Source: Bedellia somnulentella
Taxonomy: Eukaryota; Arthropoda; Insecta; Lepidoptera; Bedelliidae
Length of the DNA: 64,000 nt
NCBI GenBank assembly: GCA_963576735.1
Contig: OY755198.1
Coordinates: forward strand, 6,324,001-6,388,000
Direction: 5' to 3'
Every line of letters starts with the position of its first letter. Positions within the stretch are counted from its first letter, which is position 1. Shown one piece after another: positions 48,201-51,200 of the stretch. A model generated the notes under the pieces. It did no database searches. It was not told the origin of the DNA and worked only from the letters and a program-made list of their open reading frames with translations. Made by a program: the position numbers and the translations under genes.

Positions 48201-51200
48201 ACACCACGGACTGGAGGACGGACTAATGACCTTCTTCTTTTTCATGTCTTCGAGCAATTCTTCAACTTCTTTCTCCTTAGCGATTGGGATTCTCCTTGCT
48301 CTCTGTCTAATAGGTCTTTCGTCCCCTGTATCAATTCTGTGTTGCACTAAAGATGTTCTGCCTAAGTCCCCTTCTGCACTTGAGAAGATGTCAGCATATT
48401 TCACCAGCAACTGTTTAACCTTGATCCTCTCCAAGTAAGATAAGTCATCCTGGATCTCACTTAACAAGTCAGTTACAGTTGAATTATCGACTTTCACTTT
48501 GACTTTCCCATTTGGAGAATGACAGCTCCTCATCCAGACTACTTCTTCACACTGACCAACTACTTCACCCCGCTTAAGCTGTACATCTTCTTGGTCAAGG
48601 TTGACTACCTTCACTATTGCCGTCTTGTTGCTTGTAACCAAAGTTCTTGCTGTCAGAAATTTCCTTGGCCCGTTCTTCCCTGTCTCTTCAATCAACACAC
48701 AACGATGCCTCTTCTTCTCGCTGTCTACAGGTAACATCACCGGAACCAACTTCTGAGAACGCGCAGGAATATTGATGGTTTTCAAGCATGTCACTTCACC
48801 GACGGGACCACCCAGTATAAAGATTTCTTCCTGGCCACACTTGAAAATTCCTCTCGTTATGTCAATCCGGCAGTTATATTTCTTCATGAAGTCCAGTCCT
48901 AGTATGCATTCATCCATTATCTCAGCCACAATAACTTGATGAGTATACGACGTCTCGCCAACCATCATCCTGACTGAGAGTTCACCAAGGACAGGTATTC
49001 GCTGGCCAGAGGCGGAGAGTAGCTGACACTTAGTATCTCTGCTATACTTGATATTCGCTGCTTTCACCAGTGCCGGATTGATCACCGTTCTAGACGCTCC
49101 AGTATCAAGGGTCATCTTACAGTCTTGATCATTGACACAGCCCAATATCACCAAACTGTTCCCGTTACAGGCTTGTGAGATGGTCATTGTCGGGGCTTTC
49201 TCCTCTCTAGCCAGCACCTGCCCCCCGGTCCTGGCTAATGCTCGTTTCCCTGGACGTTTGCGGCAGGAGCCTCTGCCTGCCTCTTTTCTTCCTTCCTCAG
49301 CGGGCAACTTAATCTCAAATGGCCCCTTTTCCCGCAGCCATAACAAATCGGTCCAGTACTCCTTCCGACGGGTGCTTTAATGACCTTGACGTCCTCATTT
49401 GCTTCCGCAATCTCACGAAGTCGATGAGTTTGGCGCGTATCCTGGCGGCAAGCTTCAACTTCTAGAGCGTTCGCCAAGGCATCCTTGAGAGACGTGTGGT
49501 GTTGAAGTCTCACCGCTGTTCTCACTTCGATATCTCTGATGCCGTCGACGAATGCTTGCACCAGGTTCATTTCCACCGTCTTCGGATCTACACTGGGATA
49601 GGCCTTGCGGACGAGCTTCTCGATTTCAAGGGCCCACTGCTGAAGTCCCTCTCCAGAACGCTGGACCCTATCACGCAGCTGAGCGCGGAACACGTGCTCC
49701 AGGTGTCGCTCTCCATAGCGAGACTCCAACGCATCCAGCAGGTCCTTGAAACCACCACTCGGAGTCGGCAGCGCCTCTATTACTGACAGTGCTTGACCTC
49801 GGAGCGCCACCGTCAGTGCAGTCAAACACTGTTCATCAGTCCAACCATTGGCAGCCGCAACAGTCTGGAACTGATGTCTATACGCCGACCAGGATGTTGT
49901 TCCGTCGTAGGGAGGAACCTTCACACGAGGACCATGGACAGCTACTACATTCTCACCGGAGACAACCTTGCCCGGTCGTGATTCAAGCTGCAGAACCCTT
50001 TTCTCCATTCCGCGGAAGTCGGTCTTCATGTCATCGATATCTTTCTCAATAGTGGTTACCTGCTCCTTCATCTGCTCTACGTCTTTTTCCACAGTAACCA
50101 CCCGACCACTGACTTCATTGACCGCAGTGAGAACTTGTGAGAACTTAGTTTGCTGTTCCTCGCGCAACTCACGAACTTCTTGTTTCACAACACCCTGTAC
50201 CTCCGAATGTATGTTTTTTTTAACATCCTGTACCTCCGAATGTATGTTTTTCACAACATCCTGTATGCTTTGTTGTGCTTCACGCATGCTTTGTTGTGCT
50301 TCACGCATGCTTTGAAACATTTCAACTATCATCGTCAAGTCAGTATTAGTTGCGGCCGCCGGCGCCGTTGATGTAGACGGCGCGTTAGTCACCGCGGACG
50401 TCTCCTCTGGAATGTCACTCCGAGGGTTCGTGACCGATGAACTCATTTCCGACAGCTGTTCACCCTCTGCGGCTTTCTGAGCGCGTGTCTTCACACCCTC
50501 TCTTCCGTCTTCCTTCGGCATAACTGGCATCTTCAAATCCACTTCTGTCACCAATTGTTACGTACCGGGTTCTTAATTTGATAAATACCAGTCACACTTT
50601 CGTGCAATAAGGTGTAATTATATTTATTGACCAATAACGCACTTTACACAACACAACAAACACTATCGACAATTAACTATCGATACTCGCACTAATTAAC
50701 AACACTAATTTACTCCGTTATAGTAACACTGTCCACACCGTTACGCTTATTTCCGTAATCCGTATATCACTGCACTGTCGTATTTAATTTCTTCGCTCTA
50801 GTATTTCGCTTGTTCTCTCTTTAGTTCTTCGCACTCGAATAAATCCGTAGCACGCGTCGCTCTTTATATATGCCAAATCTCAAATACGCGAATATTACAG
50901 AAAGTTCTAGTACCACATTCTCGAAAAGTCGATATTCGAGAAACATCTAGTAATTCCTTTACTTATTAGAATACTAGTAACGCCATCTGTTATCTAGTAG
51001 TGGCAAATCCTATCTCCTACTTGCGAACAGATGTCGTAACAATATGTTAAGTATAAAGTTTTAAAAACTACTTTCAAAAAATCTAATAAGTATTTCAGTT
51101 GTTTGAAGCATTCCTGTCACTATACATTGTCATCAACAAACTCAATGATATATGAGTATGATTAAATTCATTCATATACTCACGGCTATTAATCCCAATC

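Larger units (their letters stand above)
45158..51041 (-). mobile_element. Ty3/gypsy-type LTR retrotransposon, apparently complete
   Basis: Two 486-bp LTRs that I read as identical (45158-45643 and 50556-51041), with TGTTACG...CGTAACA ends, flanked by the 4-bp direct repeat ATAT. On the minus strand the order is 5'LTR, primer-binding region (TTGGTGACAGAAGTGG), gag (50554-49235), pol (49346-45660), polypurine tract (AAGGAGGGGG) and 3'LTR. No env-like frame is present. Identical LTRs and open frames mean a recent insertion that could still be mobile. It lies antisense in intron 12 of gene 1. Confidence 0.93.

Noticed and set aside
45778..50371. Many plus-strand frames across the LTR element
   Set aside because: They are antisense shadows of gag and pol and show no independent motifs.
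45158..51041. Search for an env-like gene that would make this an errantivirus
   Set aside because: Pol ends at 45660, only 17 bases from the 3' LTR, so there is no room for env.
51040..51110. Second decayed exon 12 duplicate after the LTR element
   Set aside because: Only a short AAAACTAC word is shared with the donor flank; not enough to claim.
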